In this document: piece by piece, positions 1 through 9,189 of the stretch
Layout of the letters: each line of letters opens with the position of its first letter
Numbering within the stretch: position 1 is the first letter of the stretch
Source: Saprospiraceae bacterium
GTDB lineage: Bacteria; Bacteroidota; Bacteroidia; Chitinophagales; Saprospiraceae
Direction: 5' to 3'
Assembly (NCBI GenBank): GCA_016716335.1
Contig: JADJWN010000001.1
Location: forward strand, 32,860-96,859
Length of the DNA: 64,000 bases
Notes under the pieces: model-generated
Databases searched by the model: none
Seen by the model: the letters and a program-made list of their open reading frames with translations, nothing else
What the model was told of the DNA's origin: nothing
Program-made: the position numbers and the translations under genes

Positions 1-143
1 ATGGTGAAAAACCTCTGACCCTAGAGGAGATTGGAGAAAGATATGACCTCACCAGAGAGAGAGTCCGTCAAATCAAGGAGAGAGCCATAAGAAGAATGCG
101 GAAATCTGCCAACCGAAATGCCCTGAAGTCCTTTCTTAATTAG
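1..143 (+). CDS. rpoD: RNA polymerase sigma-70 factor, C-terminal fragment
   Basis: This is the 3' end of a sigma factor cut by the window edge. The frame starting at base 3 reads about 46 residues and ends at TAG 141-143. They contain the region 4.2 helix-turn-helix: a TLEEIGERYDLTRERVRQIK-type motif that binds the -35/-33 promoter element, followed by a basic RAIRRMRK helix. The sequence is of the primary (group 1) type as found in Bacteroidota RpoD/SigA. A group 2 paralogue cannot be excluded without the N-terminal part. Confidence 0.9.
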   Translation, partial: GEKPLTLEEIGERYDLTRERVRQIKERAIRRMRKSANRNALKSFLN

Positions 144-166
144 CAAAACAGTAGAAATCATATCTG

Positions 167-823
167 ATGTGGAGAATTCTGTTGTTGACATTACTTCTGG
201 TGACCGGATTCTCCCTCTTACTATATTGGATATATCAATACCGGCTTAAATGGGGGTGGGGAAGTATAGACTGGGGACAGGAAAGAAAAAAGCTTCTGAA
301 CCTATTGCGCAGTGAAAGCCTGCAACTCAGACCTTTGTCTCCTGAAGACCTCGAATCTGTGTCTGAAAACCCGGAATTGGCCACAGATATATCAGGACAT
401 AAAACTGTTGTAAAAGGATATTGCACCAATATTTACGGAGATAAGGTCATAGCCTTTGCCGCAAGATCTTATCCTGCTTTATCTTCTTTGCGGGTTGCCA
501 TTACTACAGAAAACATCTTCACTTTTATATCCAAAAATGATTACACCAAAATATACATTGACGATACGGAGGCCGGTACGGTAGACAGCCAGGGGAATTT
601 ATACTCACCCAATCAACGTTTGCTGGCTTCTATTGATACTTATCCCAACGTGACAGGTTATGCTATCAGGATATATGGGCGGAAAGTTGGCAATCTCAAC
701 ACTGCATTTGCACACAGCGTGAGGAACGGTAAGGCTTTCAGAATTCTGGAAAGACTGGAAAAAGATGAATATGAACTTTTTTTAGCTCTATCCATGATGA
801 AAATAACTTCCCTCATCAAGTAG
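167..823 (+). CDS. Membrane-anchored protein of unknown function
   Basis: 218 residues. One hydrophobic segment at about residues 3-22 is followed by a basic, tryptophan-rich stretch (YRLKWGWG), as expected of an N-terminal anchor with the rest of the chain outside or peripheral. The remainder is a soluble alpha/beta-like domain with no motif I recognise. It lies 23 nt after the sigma factor gene and is followed by about 155 non-coding bases, so it may be read through from rpoD. No function is assigned. The reading frame has normal composition and is clearly used. Confidence 0.6.
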   Translation: MWRILLLTLLLVTGFSLLLYWIYQYRLKWGWGSIDWGQERKKLLNLLRSESLQLRPLSPEDLESVSENPELATDISGHKTVVKGYCTNIYGDKVIAFAARSYPALSSLRVAITTENIFTFISKNDYTKIYIDDTEAGTVDSQGNLYSPNQRLLASIDTYPNVTGYAIRIYGRKVGNLNTAFAHSVRNGKAFRILERLEKDEYELFLALSMMKITSLIK

Positions 824-954
824 AACCGGGCTTTTAAGATTTATGGCCCGACCATATGTTACAGGATCCATAGTTTATTGAAATAAGTGGCCCTTTTTCA
901 AAACTTTTAAACATTAAAACGGTTTGAGTTCGCATTAGCTTTTGTTATAATTCA

Positions 955-962
955 TATTTTTG
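955..962 (+). promoter_or_regulatory. Candidate Bacteroidota -7 element (TATTTTTG)
   Basis: TATTTTTG matches the TAnnTTTG -7 consensus of Bacteroidota primary sigma factors and lies 17 nt before the start of the NUDIX-like gene. A TTTG at 923-926 is too far away (28 nt) to be an ideal -33 box, so only the -7 element is supported. Confidence 0.4.
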
Positions 963-978
963 CACTAAATTTTTTGGG

Positions 979-1413
979 ATGAGCGTATTGGATCTTGCCA
1001 GAGTAATCATTTACCGCTTTCATGAAAAGGGTCTGGAGATATTTCTGATTAATAATGAAATGGACAAGGACGCTGACATTTGGCGCATTCCTGAAGGGAT
1101 GACACATTCCATAAGTCAGCATAAAGGAGAGAATGAAGTCATTGCTCTGGAGTCAGTGGATGACGCCACCGGAAGACCCGTAAAAACATTGGCCATTGAA
1201 GGAGACTGGCATGATATACCTTCCATCAGAGGAATGCTCAAGCACGATATCAAATTGGTGAAATCCATAATGCACGAAAATCTGCCGGGCATAGAAAAAG
1301 GCACTTTCTTTGCCGTAAAGGAAGCTTTCAAAAAAGTGTTGCCGGAGGAATACAAAGCCCTGAAAGAGCTACGGGACATCCTCTTTGACAGAAATACTGT
1401 TAAAAATATCTGA
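979..1413 (+). CDS. NUDIX-fold-like protein lacking the NUDIX box
   Basis: 144 residues. The first 40 residues look like the opening strands of a NUDIX hydrolase (ARVIIYRFHEKGLEIFLI, then IWRIPEG where active enzymes have W-x-L/F-P-G-G). The catalytic NUDIX box (G-x5-E-x7-REUxEExGU) is absent, and an acidic, helical C-terminal half follows. It is therefore probably a catalytically dead or divergent member of the fold (inference). The gene ends 16 nt before purC in the same direction, so the two are probably co-transcribed from the TATTTTTG promoter. Confidence 0.55.
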   Translation: MSVLDLARVIIYRFHEKGLEIFLINNEMDKDADIWRIPEGMTHSISQHKGENEVIALESVDDATGRPVKTLAIEGDWHDIPSIRGMLKHDIKLVKSIMHENLPGIEKGTFFAVKEAFKKVLPEEYKALKELRDILFDRNTVKNI

Positions 1414-1429
1414 CAGCAATACATTGTAA

Positions 1430-2389
1430 ATGAGTCTGAATTCTGAATCCTGCACCCTCAGACAAACCCACTTTACTTTTGATGGACTTAAAAACCTGTA
1501 CCACGGAAAGGTCAGAGATGTATATGCATTTGAAGATCTCATCATTCTTGTCGCTACGGACAGGATTTCGGCGTTTGACCACATTTTGCCCAAAGCAATA
1601 CCCTTCAAAGGTCAGGTACTCAATCAGATCGCTACTTACTTTTTAAGGAATACAGCCGATATAGTTCCCAATTGGTTTATCGAATCTCCCGATCCAAATG
1701 TCAGTATCGGGCATAAAACTGTACCTGTCAAACTGGAGATGGTAGTGAGAGGTTATTTATCCGGACATGCCTGGAGGACCTACAGATCAGGTATAGCTCA
1801 GCTATGTGGTGTCACTATGCCATCGGGGATGAAAGAGAATGACAGGTTTCCGACACCGATTATCACACCCACTACCAAGGCAACTGAGGGTCATGATATG
1901 GATATTTCAGAGGAAGAGATTCTGGAGCAGGGCATTGTAACTGAGAGTGAATGGAATACATTGAAAAATTATGCCCTTAAACTGTTTGAAGCCGGAAGCA
2001 AAATGGCCATGGAAAGAGGATTGATTCTGGTGGATACCAAATATGAATTTGGTAAACTTGGCGATGAAATTGTGTTGATTGACGAAGTCCATACTCCTGA
2101 CAGCTCAAGATATTTTTATGCAGATGGATATGAGGATCGGCAGAATAAAGGTGAAGCTCAGCCGCAGCTATCCAAGGAATTTGTGAGAGAATGGCTTATT
2201 GCCCACCATTTTCAGGGACTCGAAGGGCAGACCATGCCCGACATGCCTGAAGATTTTGTATGGCAGATATCTGACAGATATATTCAGTTGTATGAAAAAA
2301 TCACGGGAAATGCATTTCATAGAGACTTTGACCCGGATATAACCGCACGGGTCGAGAGAAATATCAATCATTTCCTGAGTCACAGATAA
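1430..2389 (+). CDS. purC: Phosphoribosylaminoimidazole-succinocarboxamide synthase
   Basis: SAICAR synthase joins aspartate to CAIR using ATP, a step of de novo purine synthesis in the cytosol. Its 319 residues make it the longer form usual in Bacteroidota, compared with about 237 in E. coli. Visible signatures: GKVRDVY near residue 28, TDRISAFD near 43, the substrate loop with KLEMVVRGYLSGHAW, and the metal/ATP region IVLIDEVHTPDSSRY. The ATG lies 17 nt after the stop of the NUDIX-like gene. Confidence 0.95.
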   Translation: MSLNSESCTLRQTHFTFDGLKNLYHGKVRDVYAFEDLIILVATDRISAFDHILPKAIPFKGQVLNQIATYFLRNTADIVPNWFIESPDPNVSIGHKTVPVKLEMVVRGYLSGHAWRTYRSGIAQLCGVTMPSGMKENDRFPTPIITPTTKATEGHDMDISEEEILEQGIVTESEWNTLKNYALKLFEAGSKMAMERGLILVDTKYEFGKLGDEIVLIDEVHTPDSSRYFYADGYEDRQNKGEAQPQLSKEFVREWLIAHHFQGLEGQTMPDMPEDFVWQISDRYIQLYEKITGNAFHRDFDPDITARVERNINHFLSHR

Positions 2390-2563
2390 CTACATTTTTT
2401 GACATCCTACAAGCATAGATTTTATTATGTTGGTTTGTAACAATTTAAGATAATGAATTTAAAGTATTGCTTAAGGTAATGTCCAATGGAAAAGGATCAG
2501 TTATTGAACTTAAAAGCATTACCGGCATTACAATAAAGACAATTTCAAAATTTAAAATTAACC

Positions 2564-3716
2564 ATGAGTAAAAAAGGCAGAGTGTTGGTAGCTATGAGCG
2601 GTGGCATAGACAGTACGGTAGCCGCAATGTTACTTCATGAAGAGGGGTATGAAGTCATAGGTATTACCATGAAGACCTGGGATTATGCAGGTTCGGGAGG
2701 TTCGAAAAAAGAAACCGGCTGCTGTCTCTCTGGACTCCATCAATGATGCAAGGCAGGTAGCTGTCCACATGGGATTTCACCATTTTATCATAGACATCCG
2801 GGAGGAGTTCGGTGATTATGTCATTGATAACTTTGTAGAAGAGTATATAGCCGGTCGCACACCCAATCCCTGCGTACTGTGCAACACACACATTAAATGG
2901 TCTGCTTTGCTGAAAAGAGCCGACGCAATGGACTGTGAATTTATAGCCACAGGCCACTATGCCGTGATTAAGGAGCACAATGGCAGGAAGTATATATCCA
3001 AAGGTAAGGATGAAAGAAAAGACCAGTCCTATGTTTTATGGGGTTTGACTCAGGAATGCCTGAACAGAAGCCATTTTCCTCTGGGCAATTTTTCGAAGGC
3101 TGAAATCCGGCAAATGGCTTTCGAAAGAGGATATGAAGAATTGTCCAAAAAGCCGGAGAGTTACGAAATATGCTTTGTCCCGGACAATGATTATCGGGGG
3201 TTTCTGAAAAGACGGGTGCCCGGCCTTGAAGAAAAAGTAAAAGGTGGCCATTTTGTGGACAGCAAAGGTAATATCATCGGCACCCATGACGGGTATCCAT
3301 TTTACACAGTCGGTCAGCGGAAAGGTCTGGGAGGAGGATTCAAAACACCAATGTTTGTGACGAAAATACATCCCGAAACCAATACAGTGGTGCTGGGAGA
3401 AATGGATGAACTGATGAGAAACGGCATGTCGGTGGGACAATTGAACATGATGAAATACCCGTCTGTTGAGGATGGTATGGAAGCTGTCACGCAGGTACGT
3501 TATAATGATAAAGGAGTAATGTCGGCACTTTACAATCAGGGAAGTGATATTTATGTGGATTTTTACGCCAATGTCAAAGGTATTGCACCCGGACAATCTG
3601 CCGTATTTTATGAAGGCGACGATATCATAGGTGGCGTATTATCAAAGGAAGTTTTAAAAACGATAATTAATTCCGGGAAAACTTCGTTGGATTTAGTCTA
3701 TTTGATGAATAAATGA
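2564..3716 (+). CDS. mnmA: tRNA-specific 2-thiouridylase MnmA (one frameshift)
   Basis: MnmA activates U34 of Lys/Glu/Gln tRNAs with ATP and inserts sulfur received through a persulfide relay. Frame 1 (from 2564) carries the PP-loop SGGIDSTVAAM and runs to KKETGCC. The family continues as SLDSINDARQVAVHMGF, which is present but one frame over. One base too many lies in the TGTCTCTCTGG tract at about 2725-2731. Downstream are the conserved TPNPCVLCN cysteine motif, the ATGHYA substrate loop, the second catalytic cysteine in ESYEICFVPDNDYRGF and the YTVGQRKGLG region. Apart from the indel the gene is full length (about 384 residues), so it is read here as one gene. Confidence 0.88.
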
Positions 3717-4463
3717 TGGCTTATAGAATTTTAACCATAACCCTTCTGCTTGTGCTGATAATGCTTGCTGCATCATGTAAGAAAGAAACTGAGACTCTGG
3801 ATGAAGCAAGAATGATGTATCATTATTTTCCAGTCGAAACCGGCAGGGAAAGAGTTTATCAATCTGACAGTATCATCTATCTGGCAGGTGGTACCAGAAG
3901 AGATACATTCACTTCATTTATTAAAGAAAGGGTAGGGGACTATTATATTGATAATGAAGGTAGCTAATAAGGTGTTTATTGTGGAAAGATATTTTAAACG
4001 AAAAATTACAGATCCCTGGGCAAGAATAAACTCCTGGACTATACGGAGAAATACCACCCAGGCCATAAGCACCGAGGAAAACCTGACCTTTATCAAACTG
4101 ATTTTCCCTCCTGCAAGAGGTAAAAGCTGGAATGGAAATATTTATCTGGATGAAGACATACGGGTAGGAGTGGGAGGAGAGTTTGTGCAGATGTATAAAA
4201 ACTGGAATTACAGAATCGAAAACACCAACGCGACAGTATCCACCGGTGCCGGTACATTCAATGACTGTGTGGTGGTAAGACAGGCAGATATCAATACCAT
4301 CATTGACAGAAGGAGAGTCTTTGAGAGTTATGCTCCTGAAGTGGGTTTGATCCTAAAGGAAATGACGATACTGGATGGAGATGGTTCCGGCACCAATCTG
4401 CCTTGGGAGCAAAGAGCCAAAAAGGGTTTTATACATACATTGAGACTGATTGAACATAACTGA
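3713..4463 (+). CDS. Lipoprotein of unknown function (one frameshift)
   Basis: The N-terminus is a lipoprotein signal: a hydrophobic run ending in MLAASCKK, with Cys at about residue 23. The first frame stops at 3967. The same protein continues in the next frame (NKVFIVERYFKRKITDPWAR) to 4463. Removing one G from GG at 3959-3960 joins them as DNEVANKVFIVERYF. The combined length is about 249 residues. It is probably anchored on the periplasmic side of a membrane. It overlaps the mnmA stop by 4 nt and rimM follows directly. No known domain is recognised. Confidence 0.65.
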
Positions 4464-4476
4464 AGATCCACGGAGC

Positions 4477-4995
4477 ATGCACGAAATGGTACAAATCGGC
4501 AAAGTCCTCAAACATTTCGGGACTAAAGGATTGATCAAAATTCATATAGAGCCGATTTATGAAAGCTCATTTGAGTCCTCAGATCACCTTTTTGTGAAAA
4601 GACAGGGCTCATTCATACCGTTATTCATCGAGGAAATGCGTCATAACGGACTGGAATGGGAAATACTCCTGGAAGATCTGGCGGATAATCCGGAAGAAGC
4701 TAAAAAACTGAACGGACTGGATGTATACCTCAGAAAGAAAAATATTCATTCGGATGCTCATGAATCCAAAGAAAAAATGCTGAGTCTTACGGACTTCAGG
4801 ATGATACATGCAGCAGACAAGACAGAGATTGGAAAAATTTCCCGGGTAGAGATTTATCCACAGCAATTGATAGCTATGGTTCAGACATCATCCGGTGAAA
4901 AAATGATTCCTCTGAATGAAAGTTTTTTAATTGCTATTAATGAGATCAAGAAAGAGGTGATTGTGGACTTACCTGAGGGTTTACTTGACCTTTAG
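4477..4995 (+). CDS. rimM: Ribosome maturation factor RimM
   Basis: RimM assists assembly of the 30S head by binding S19 and free 30S particles. The opening IGKVLKHFGTKGLIKI is the RimM N-terminal barrel signature. The C-terminal PRC-like barrel includes the run to IPLNESFLIAINEIKKEVIVDLPEGLLDL, a standard RimM ending. The frame is open from a TTG at 4450, but ATG 4477 or ATG 4486 is more likely. A GGAG at 4472-4475 fits the latter by spacing, so the start is uncertain by three codons. Confidence 0.9.
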   Translation: MHEMVQIGKVLKHFGTKGLIKIHIEPIYESSFESSDHLFVKRQGSFIPLFIEEMRHNGLEWEILLEDLADNPEEAKKLNGLDVYLRKKNIHSDAHESKEKMLSLTDFRMIHAADKTEIGKISRVEIYPQQLIAMVQTSSGEKMIPLNESFLIAINEIKKEVIVDLPEGLLDL

Positions 4996-5140
4996 GGCGA
5001 AAGTTTTCTATTTAACATAATATTAATTATAGGAATTTTTATTCGTAATAATGACATCAGACAGCCGGTATTTTTATGTTAATGAATGATTAAAAGACAA
5101 TGATATAAAAACAAGTACATATTTATTCATGTATTTATAT

Positions 5141-5148
5141 TACTTTTG
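5141..5148 (+). promoter_or_regulatory. Candidate Bacteroidota -7 element (TACTTTTG)
   Basis: TACTTTTG fits TAnnTTTG and precedes the small lipoprotein gene by 55 nt in an AT-rich intergenic region. No clear -33 TTTG is seen at the right distance. Confidence 0.4.
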
Positions 5149-5203
5149 CACCGTTTTTCGTTATCAATACAAGTATTTATTTATCCGGGAATATATTCAA
5201 ATT

Positions 5204-5338
5204 ATGAAATCACGTCTTTCGAAATTAGTGGCTTTATCATTCGCACTTTTTATAGTCGTATCTGTGCTCAGTTCCTGCAACCGTGGATATGGTTGTCCTT
5301 ATGAGTTAAAAGCGATTACCTCCGCAGTTTGTAAATAA
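5204..5338 (+). CDS. Small (44-residue) lipoprotein
   Basis: The frame is open from 5129, but the first methionine with a signal peptide is at 5204. It gives a basic N-terminus, a hydrophobic core and the lipobox LSSC with the acylated cysteine at residue 25. The mature peptide would be only about 20 residues (CNRGYGCPYELK...) with two further cysteines. It sits 18 nt before ytxJ in the same direction, which suggests co-expression. The function is unknown. Confidence 0.6.
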   Translation: MKSRLSKLVALSFALFIVVSVLSSCNRGYGCPYELKAITSAVCK

Positions 5339-5356
5339 TCTAAAAGCAGGCTTAGA

Positions 5357-5699
5357 TTGAGCGTTTGGAAGTATCTTTCTACGAAGGAAGATTTTGACTT
5401 GATTTTGCAGAAATCCTTCAGTCAGTATATATTTTTGCTGAAGCATAGTGATACCTGTTCTATAAGCCTTGTAGCAAAACTCAGGCTTGAGTCACAATGG
5501 GATCTTGAATCCGATGAACTTTATCTTGTTGAAGTCAAATCGCAGCGTATCTTATCCAATCATATCGCAGAAACACTCCAAATCCATCATGAGTCCCCCC
5601 AATTGCTCATTATCAAAAACGGGGAGTGTGTACACGATGCCCCCACATTTTGATATTACACTGGATGAAGTAAAGGAAGTTCTGGAATATCATGGATGA
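5357..5699 (+). CDS. ytxJ: YtxJ-like thioredoxin-fold protein (one frameshift)
   Basis: This is a monothiol thioredoxin-fold protein of the YtxJ family, thought to act on bacillithiol-protein mixed disulfides. The hallmark FLLKHSDTCSIS has its active cysteine at residue 34, followed by PQLLIIKNGECVHDA and, in the next frame, HFDITLDEVKEVL. The break is one C too many in the C5 run at 5640-5644; with C4 the reading is CVHDAPHFDITL. The start is probably TTG 5357, since no ATG lies upstream in frame near it. The corrected end (5699) overlaps the next gene by 8 nt. Confidence 0.8.
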
Positions 5700-6366
5700 A
5701 ATCAGCCTGATAACCACCGAAGACGGATCCCATACTTTATTTCATTCAACTTTCAATACAAGCTATCATTCCAGATTCGGAGCTGTGACTGAGAGTCTTC
5801 ATGTATATATTCAGGCCGGTTTGTTTCATTTTATGTCTGAAAATCCGGATATTCTGTCTGTCAGAATTCTTGAAATGGGATTCGGGACAGGTCTGAATGC
5901 CATGCTGAGCATGGATGTGGCACGCAGACAAAAAATACAAATGGAATATGAAGCAGTAGAGGCCTACCCTGTTCCCGTAGATAAAGCTACACAATTCAAT
6001 TATCTCCGGTTTTCAGAAACAGACCTCAGGAGCTATCATGCGATGCATGCCGGCGCATGGGGAAAGGCTCTGAATCTGAATGACTACTTTACACTTACCA
6101 AGCATCTCAGTAAAATGGAGGATTGGCATTCAGATAAAAAATTTGATGTCATATACTATGACGCCTTCGGTCCTGAAACTCAACCGCATTTATGGGAGCA
6201 TACCCTGATGCAGAAAATGTTTAACTTTTTAAAAAATGGCGGTTTGCTTGTAACTTTTTGTGCAAAAGGGAGTTTTAAGCGTTGTTTACGCGATGTGGGA
6301 TTTGAAGTGGAGGCATTGAAGGGTCCACCCGGAAAAAGAGAAATCACCAGAGCTCTCAAACGATAA
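5692..6366 (+). CDS. mnmD: tRNA 5-methylaminomethyl-2-thiouridine methyltransferase MnmD
   Basis: SAM-dependent methylation of the 5-aminomethyl group completes mnm5(s2)U34. The gene is the stand-alone MnmD (the DUF752-type half of MnmC, without the FAD domain), 224 residues. Features: TEDGSHTLF and YHSRFGAVTESLHVYIQAGL near the N-terminus, the SAM motif LEMGFGTGLNAM at about residue 62, the catalytic YYDAFGPETQPHLW, and GLLVTFCAKGSFKR. It lies 2 kb from mnmA, whose product supplies the 2-thio group at the same nucleotide. Confidence 0.88.
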   Translation: MDEISLITTEDGSHTLFHSTFNTSYHSRFGAVTESLHVYIQAGLFHFMSENPDILSVRILEMGFGTGLNAMLSMDVARRQKIQMEYEAVEAYPVPVDKATQFNYLRFSETDLRSYHAMHAGAWGKALNLNDYFTLTKHLSKMEDWHSDKKFDVIYYDAFGPETQPHLWEHTLMQKMFNFLKNGGLLVTFCAKGSFKRCLRDVGFEVEALKGPPGKREITRALKR

Positions 6367-6458
6367 AGCAACCGGAATTTTTTCATATTATCAGATTTTA
6401 ACATCTTTGTAATACTCAGGAAAGCGAATTTTATCAAACTTTGCAAAAAAAAGAGAAT

Positions 6459-6905
6459 ATGGCTGAAATAAGAACACTCCTCACCTTACTGCTGATAGCA
6501 GGTGCGACCTTTACATTCACTTCATTCAGATATGATGCATCAATCTATGAATGCGGTATAGCTGATCAGACTCCGAAAGTAAAGATGACTTTCGAAAATG
6601 AGCACATCTCCCTGGGCAAGGTTAAGCGTGGAGAAAAAAGGAAGTTTGATTTTGTTTTTACCAATACAGGAAGTGAAGATATCGAAATTGATATCGTTTC
6701 AGGTTGTGACTGTACTACCTTAGACTGGCCAAGAAAACCCATTAAAGTAGGCCAGAAAGGAGTGATAAATGTGATATTTGACAGTACCAAGAAGGAAGAA
6801 TCTGAAACGGTGGATATTGATATTTATCTCAAAAATATCAACCCCAAAACCGGGCAAAGAATTCTTAAGATTGTAGAATACAATTTTGAATTAATTAAAT
6901 CCTGA
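6459..6905 (+). CDS. Secreted DUF1573 (ASH/MSP-like beta-sandwich) protein
   Basis: 148 residues from ATG 6459; the frame stays open to a TTG at 6441. A hydrophobic N-terminal segment is followed by a DUF1573 domain: FENEHISLGKVKRGEKRKF, FVFTNTGSEDIEI, then SGCDCTTLDWPRKPIKVGQKG. DUF1573 proteins are small periplasmic or surface immunoglobulin-like folds abundant in Bacteroidota, with no assigned reaction. The gene follows mnmD by 92 nt. Confidence 0.75.
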   Translation: MAEIRTLLTLLLIAGATFTFTSFRYDASIYECGIADQTPKVKMTFENEHISLGKVKRGEKRKFDFVFTNTGSEDIEIDIVSGCDCTTLDWPRKPIKVGQKGVINVIFDSTKKEESETVDIDIYLKNINPKTGQRILKIVEYNFELIKS

Positions 6906-7020
6906 TCATTCGATATTTGCCTGTTAAATCTGGAGTCTGTTAAAGACTAAGCATTGCTGAATTTTATTCAGACTACAATTCTGTCTCTGCTTACTTTGAG
7001 CAGTTTCTCTATAGTGGCAT

Positions 7021-7809
7021 TCAATGATTGAATGGTGGCGTGTTGAGATTTAAGGTCTTTCTGAGCTCTGCCAGTTCTTCCTGCATTGTTTTAAGACTTT
7101 GCTGACCTGAAGGCATAAACTGCGTGATTCTCAATTCTACATGCCACAGTTCCCTGACATCTTCCGGCCTGATACGTATTTCTGGATAAAATCCATTGTC
7201 CGATACAAGTACCCAATGTGATGTGCCATAATCAGGAAGCTGAAGCCTTTTTACTACCAGGCTGTCTTTGAGCACGAACACATAGACGTGGTTGTTTTTC
7301 AGATTTCTGTGAGCATGATTGATTTGCACGGCACTGCAGATTACTTTATCACCGGCCAGCAAAGATGGTTCCATACTGTCCCCGGCCACATCAAAACAGC
7401 GGTATTGTCCGTGAGCAAACTTCTCATCAGGCAATGAAAAAGATTTGAGTTCGTTTTCAAAGACAATTTCATGAAACTGATCCACATAGCCCGCCTGAGC
7501 AGATACCGGTACATATTTTATCGTATTTCTGTTGTGTACAATGTTATCAGTACCTTGATCAAAGTCTGCGTTTTTAAATTTTCCGCCCGTCCCCAAAAAC
7601 AGATAATCGGGGTTTATTTGATAGACCTCAATGGCTTTCCTCAGCAAATCTACGGTGACTTCGCGGTTTCCTTTCAGTATTTCATTCAGGCTTTGCGGCA
7701 GGTAATCCAGATTAAGCGCAAACTGCCGGGAAGACCGGATTATCCCTTTTTCTTTGAGTTCATCATGACAACTGATGAATCTTTTGGTGACAATATTACA
7801 CATTTGCAC
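7021..7809 (-). CDS. LexA/CI-like regulator with S24 peptidase domain
   Basis: 262 residues. The N-terminal 70 residues resemble a helix-turn-helix (SRQFALNLDYLPQSLNEILKG). The C-terminal half is a peptidase S24 (LexA-like) domain with the nucleophile in FDVAGDSMEPSLLAGD (Ser145) and the general base in SLVVKRLQL (Lys188), so the self-cleavage dyad is intact. Family members are repressors inactivated by RecA- or stress-linked autocleavage. The gene stands alone between convergent and codirectional genes with no phage genes nearby. A start at residue 3 (7803) is also possible. Confidence 0.75.
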   Translation of the reverse strand: MQMCNIVTKRFISCHDELKEKGIIRSSRQFALNLDYLPQSLNEILKGNREVTVDLLRKAIEVYQINPDYLFLGTGGKFKNADFDQGTDNIVHNRNTIKYVPVSAQAGYVDQFHEIVFENELKSFSLPDEKFAHGQYRCFDVAGDSMEPSLLAGDKVICSAVQINHAHRNLKNNHVYVFVLKDSLVVKRLQLPDYGTSHWVLVSDNGFYPEIRIRPEDVRELWHVELRITQFMPSGQQSLKTMQEELAELRKTLNLNTPPFNH

Positions 7810-7822
7810 ACATTATGATACA

Positions 7823-7830
7823 CAAATATA
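7823..7830 (-). promoter_or_regulatory. Candidate -7 element (TATATTTG) for the S24 regulator
   Basis: Read on the minus strand this is TATATTTG, a TAnnTTTG match 14 nt before the start codon. The leader would be very short, which would favour the downstream methionine or leaderless initiation. Confidence 0.4.
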
Positions 7831-7900
7831 TGTAATATCCTTTTAATGGGACGTATATATATTCAATTAAAAAACAAGCGAGAAAGCGTGGACTCTTCTA

Positions 7901-9049
7901 TTACTTGTTTTGAAGTATATTGCGGCTTATCACCAGTTTTTGAATTTCTGAGGTCCCCTCCCCTATTGTACAGAGTTTGGAGTCCCGGTAATACTTCTCC
8001 ACCGGATAATCCTTGGTATATCCGTATCCTCCAAATATCTGAACAGCATCGGTAGATACCTGAACAGCGACCTCGGAGGCATAATACTTTGCCATTGCTG
8101 AAGTGGTAGTTACCTCCATCTTGTTATCCTTCAGGTAACCTGCTTTTCGGGTAAGCAGCTCGGCAGCCTGAATTTTTGTGGCCATATCTGCCAGTTTGAA
8201 GCTGATGGCCTGAAACTGTGCAATGGGCTTACCGAATTGTTCTCTTTCCTGAGCGTATTTTACAGACGCCTCATAGGCTCCTTTAGCGATTCCGAGGGAT
8301 AGTGCCGCTATACTGATTCTTCCGCCATCCAGAATCTTCATAGCCTGAATAAACCCCTCCCCTTCTTTACCTAACAATTGCGACTTGTGAATTTTGCAAT
8401 TATCAAAAATCAATTCGGCTGTTTCTGAGGCACGCATTCCCAGTTTATTTTCCTTCTTGCCTGCTTTGAAGCCCGGGGTTCCACGCTCAATGATAAACGC
8501 ACTGATGCCTCTGCTGTCAAGCAGTTCTCCTGTTCTTGCCAACAATACGGCTACATTTCCGCTTATCCCGTGAGTTATCCAGTTTTTAGTACCATTGAGC
8601 ACGTAGTAGTCACCCTCTTTTACTGCCACACATTTCATCCGCATGGCATCAGACCCGGTATTCGCTTCTGTCAGACCCCAGGCTCCAATCCATTTGCCGG
8701 AGGCCAGCAAAGGCAGATACTTTGATTTTTGTTCCTCATTACCAAAAGCAAGTATATGACCTGTACACAGACTATTATGAGCTGCCACACTTAATCCTAT
8801 AGATCCGCAAACTTTGGCAATTTCTTCTATAATAGTGATGTACTCCTGATAACCAAAACCTGCACCACCGTACTCCTCAGGTACCAACACCCCGAGGAAT
8901 CCCATTTCTCCCAGTTTATGAAATAATTCAAGCGGGAAAATCTGCGCTTCATCCCATTCCATTACATGTGGGCCAATTTCTTTTTGGGCAAATTCTCTGG
9001 CCGTTTGCTGTATAATGTTTAGATTGGTGAGCTGTTCTTCAAATACCAT
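7901..9049 (-). CDS. Acyl-CoA dehydrogenase
   Basis: 382 residues, the usual length. This is an FAD enzyme that oxidises acyl-CoA to enoyl-CoA and passes electrons to ETF. Visible: the substrate/FAD loop WGLTEANTGSDAMRMK, the flavin-binding WITHGISG, the arginine-rich dimer region QEREQFGKPIAQFQAI, QIFGGYGYTKDYPVEKYYRD, and the C-terminal IGEGTSEIQ, where the Glu before GT is the catalytic base. Short-chain or branched-chain substrates are the best guess from the sequence type. It is monocistronic, with no ETF genes in the window. Confidence 0.92.
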   Translation of the reverse strand: MVFEEQLTNLNIIQQTAREFAQKEIGPHVMEWDEAQIFPLELFHKLGEMGFLGVLVPEEYGGAGFGYQEYITIIEEIAKVCGSIGLSVAAHNSLCTGHILAFGNEEQKSKYLPLLASGKWIGAWGLTEANTGSDAMRMKCVAVKEGDYYVLNGTKNWITHGISGNVAVLLARTGELLDSRGISAFIIERGTPGFKAGKKENKLGMRASETAELIFDNCKIHKSQLLGKEGEGFIQAMKILDGGRISIAALSLGIAKGAYEASVKYAQEREQFGKPIAQFQAISFKLADMATKIQAAELLTRKAGYLKDNKMEVTTTSAMAKYYASEVAVQVSTDAVQIFGGYGYTKDYPVEKYYRDSKLCTIGEGTSEIQKLVISRNILQNK

Positions 9050-9131
9050 ATTTTGAAATTTGTTTTGTAAAATTTGTTAAACCGGATTATATCATAACGA
9101 TAAGGCCATTGAATTGTTTTCACTATATTAC

Positions 9132-9163
9132 AAAAAAAGCCCCTGACGGATTGCATCAGGGGC
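9132..9163 (-). terminator. Rho-independent terminator of the giant surface protein gene
   Basis: GCCCCTGA (9139-9146) pairs perfectly with TCAGGGGC (9156-9163) around a 9-nt loop. On the minus strand the hairpin is followed directly by seven T (9132-9138). It lies 27 nt after the stop of the giant gene. Confidence 0.9.
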
Positions 9164-9189
9164 CTTAATTTATCAGAAATTATTCACCA

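Noticed and set aside
2564..3716. mnmA as a pseudogene
   Set aside because: All motifs on both sides of a one-base slip are intact and the protein is expected to be important; the pattern of similar slips across the window points to sequence error.
7846..8055. Plus-strand ORF opposite the acyl-CoA dehydrogenase gene
   Set aside because: It is the shadow of a strongly conserved enzyme on the other strand and has no recognisable feature.
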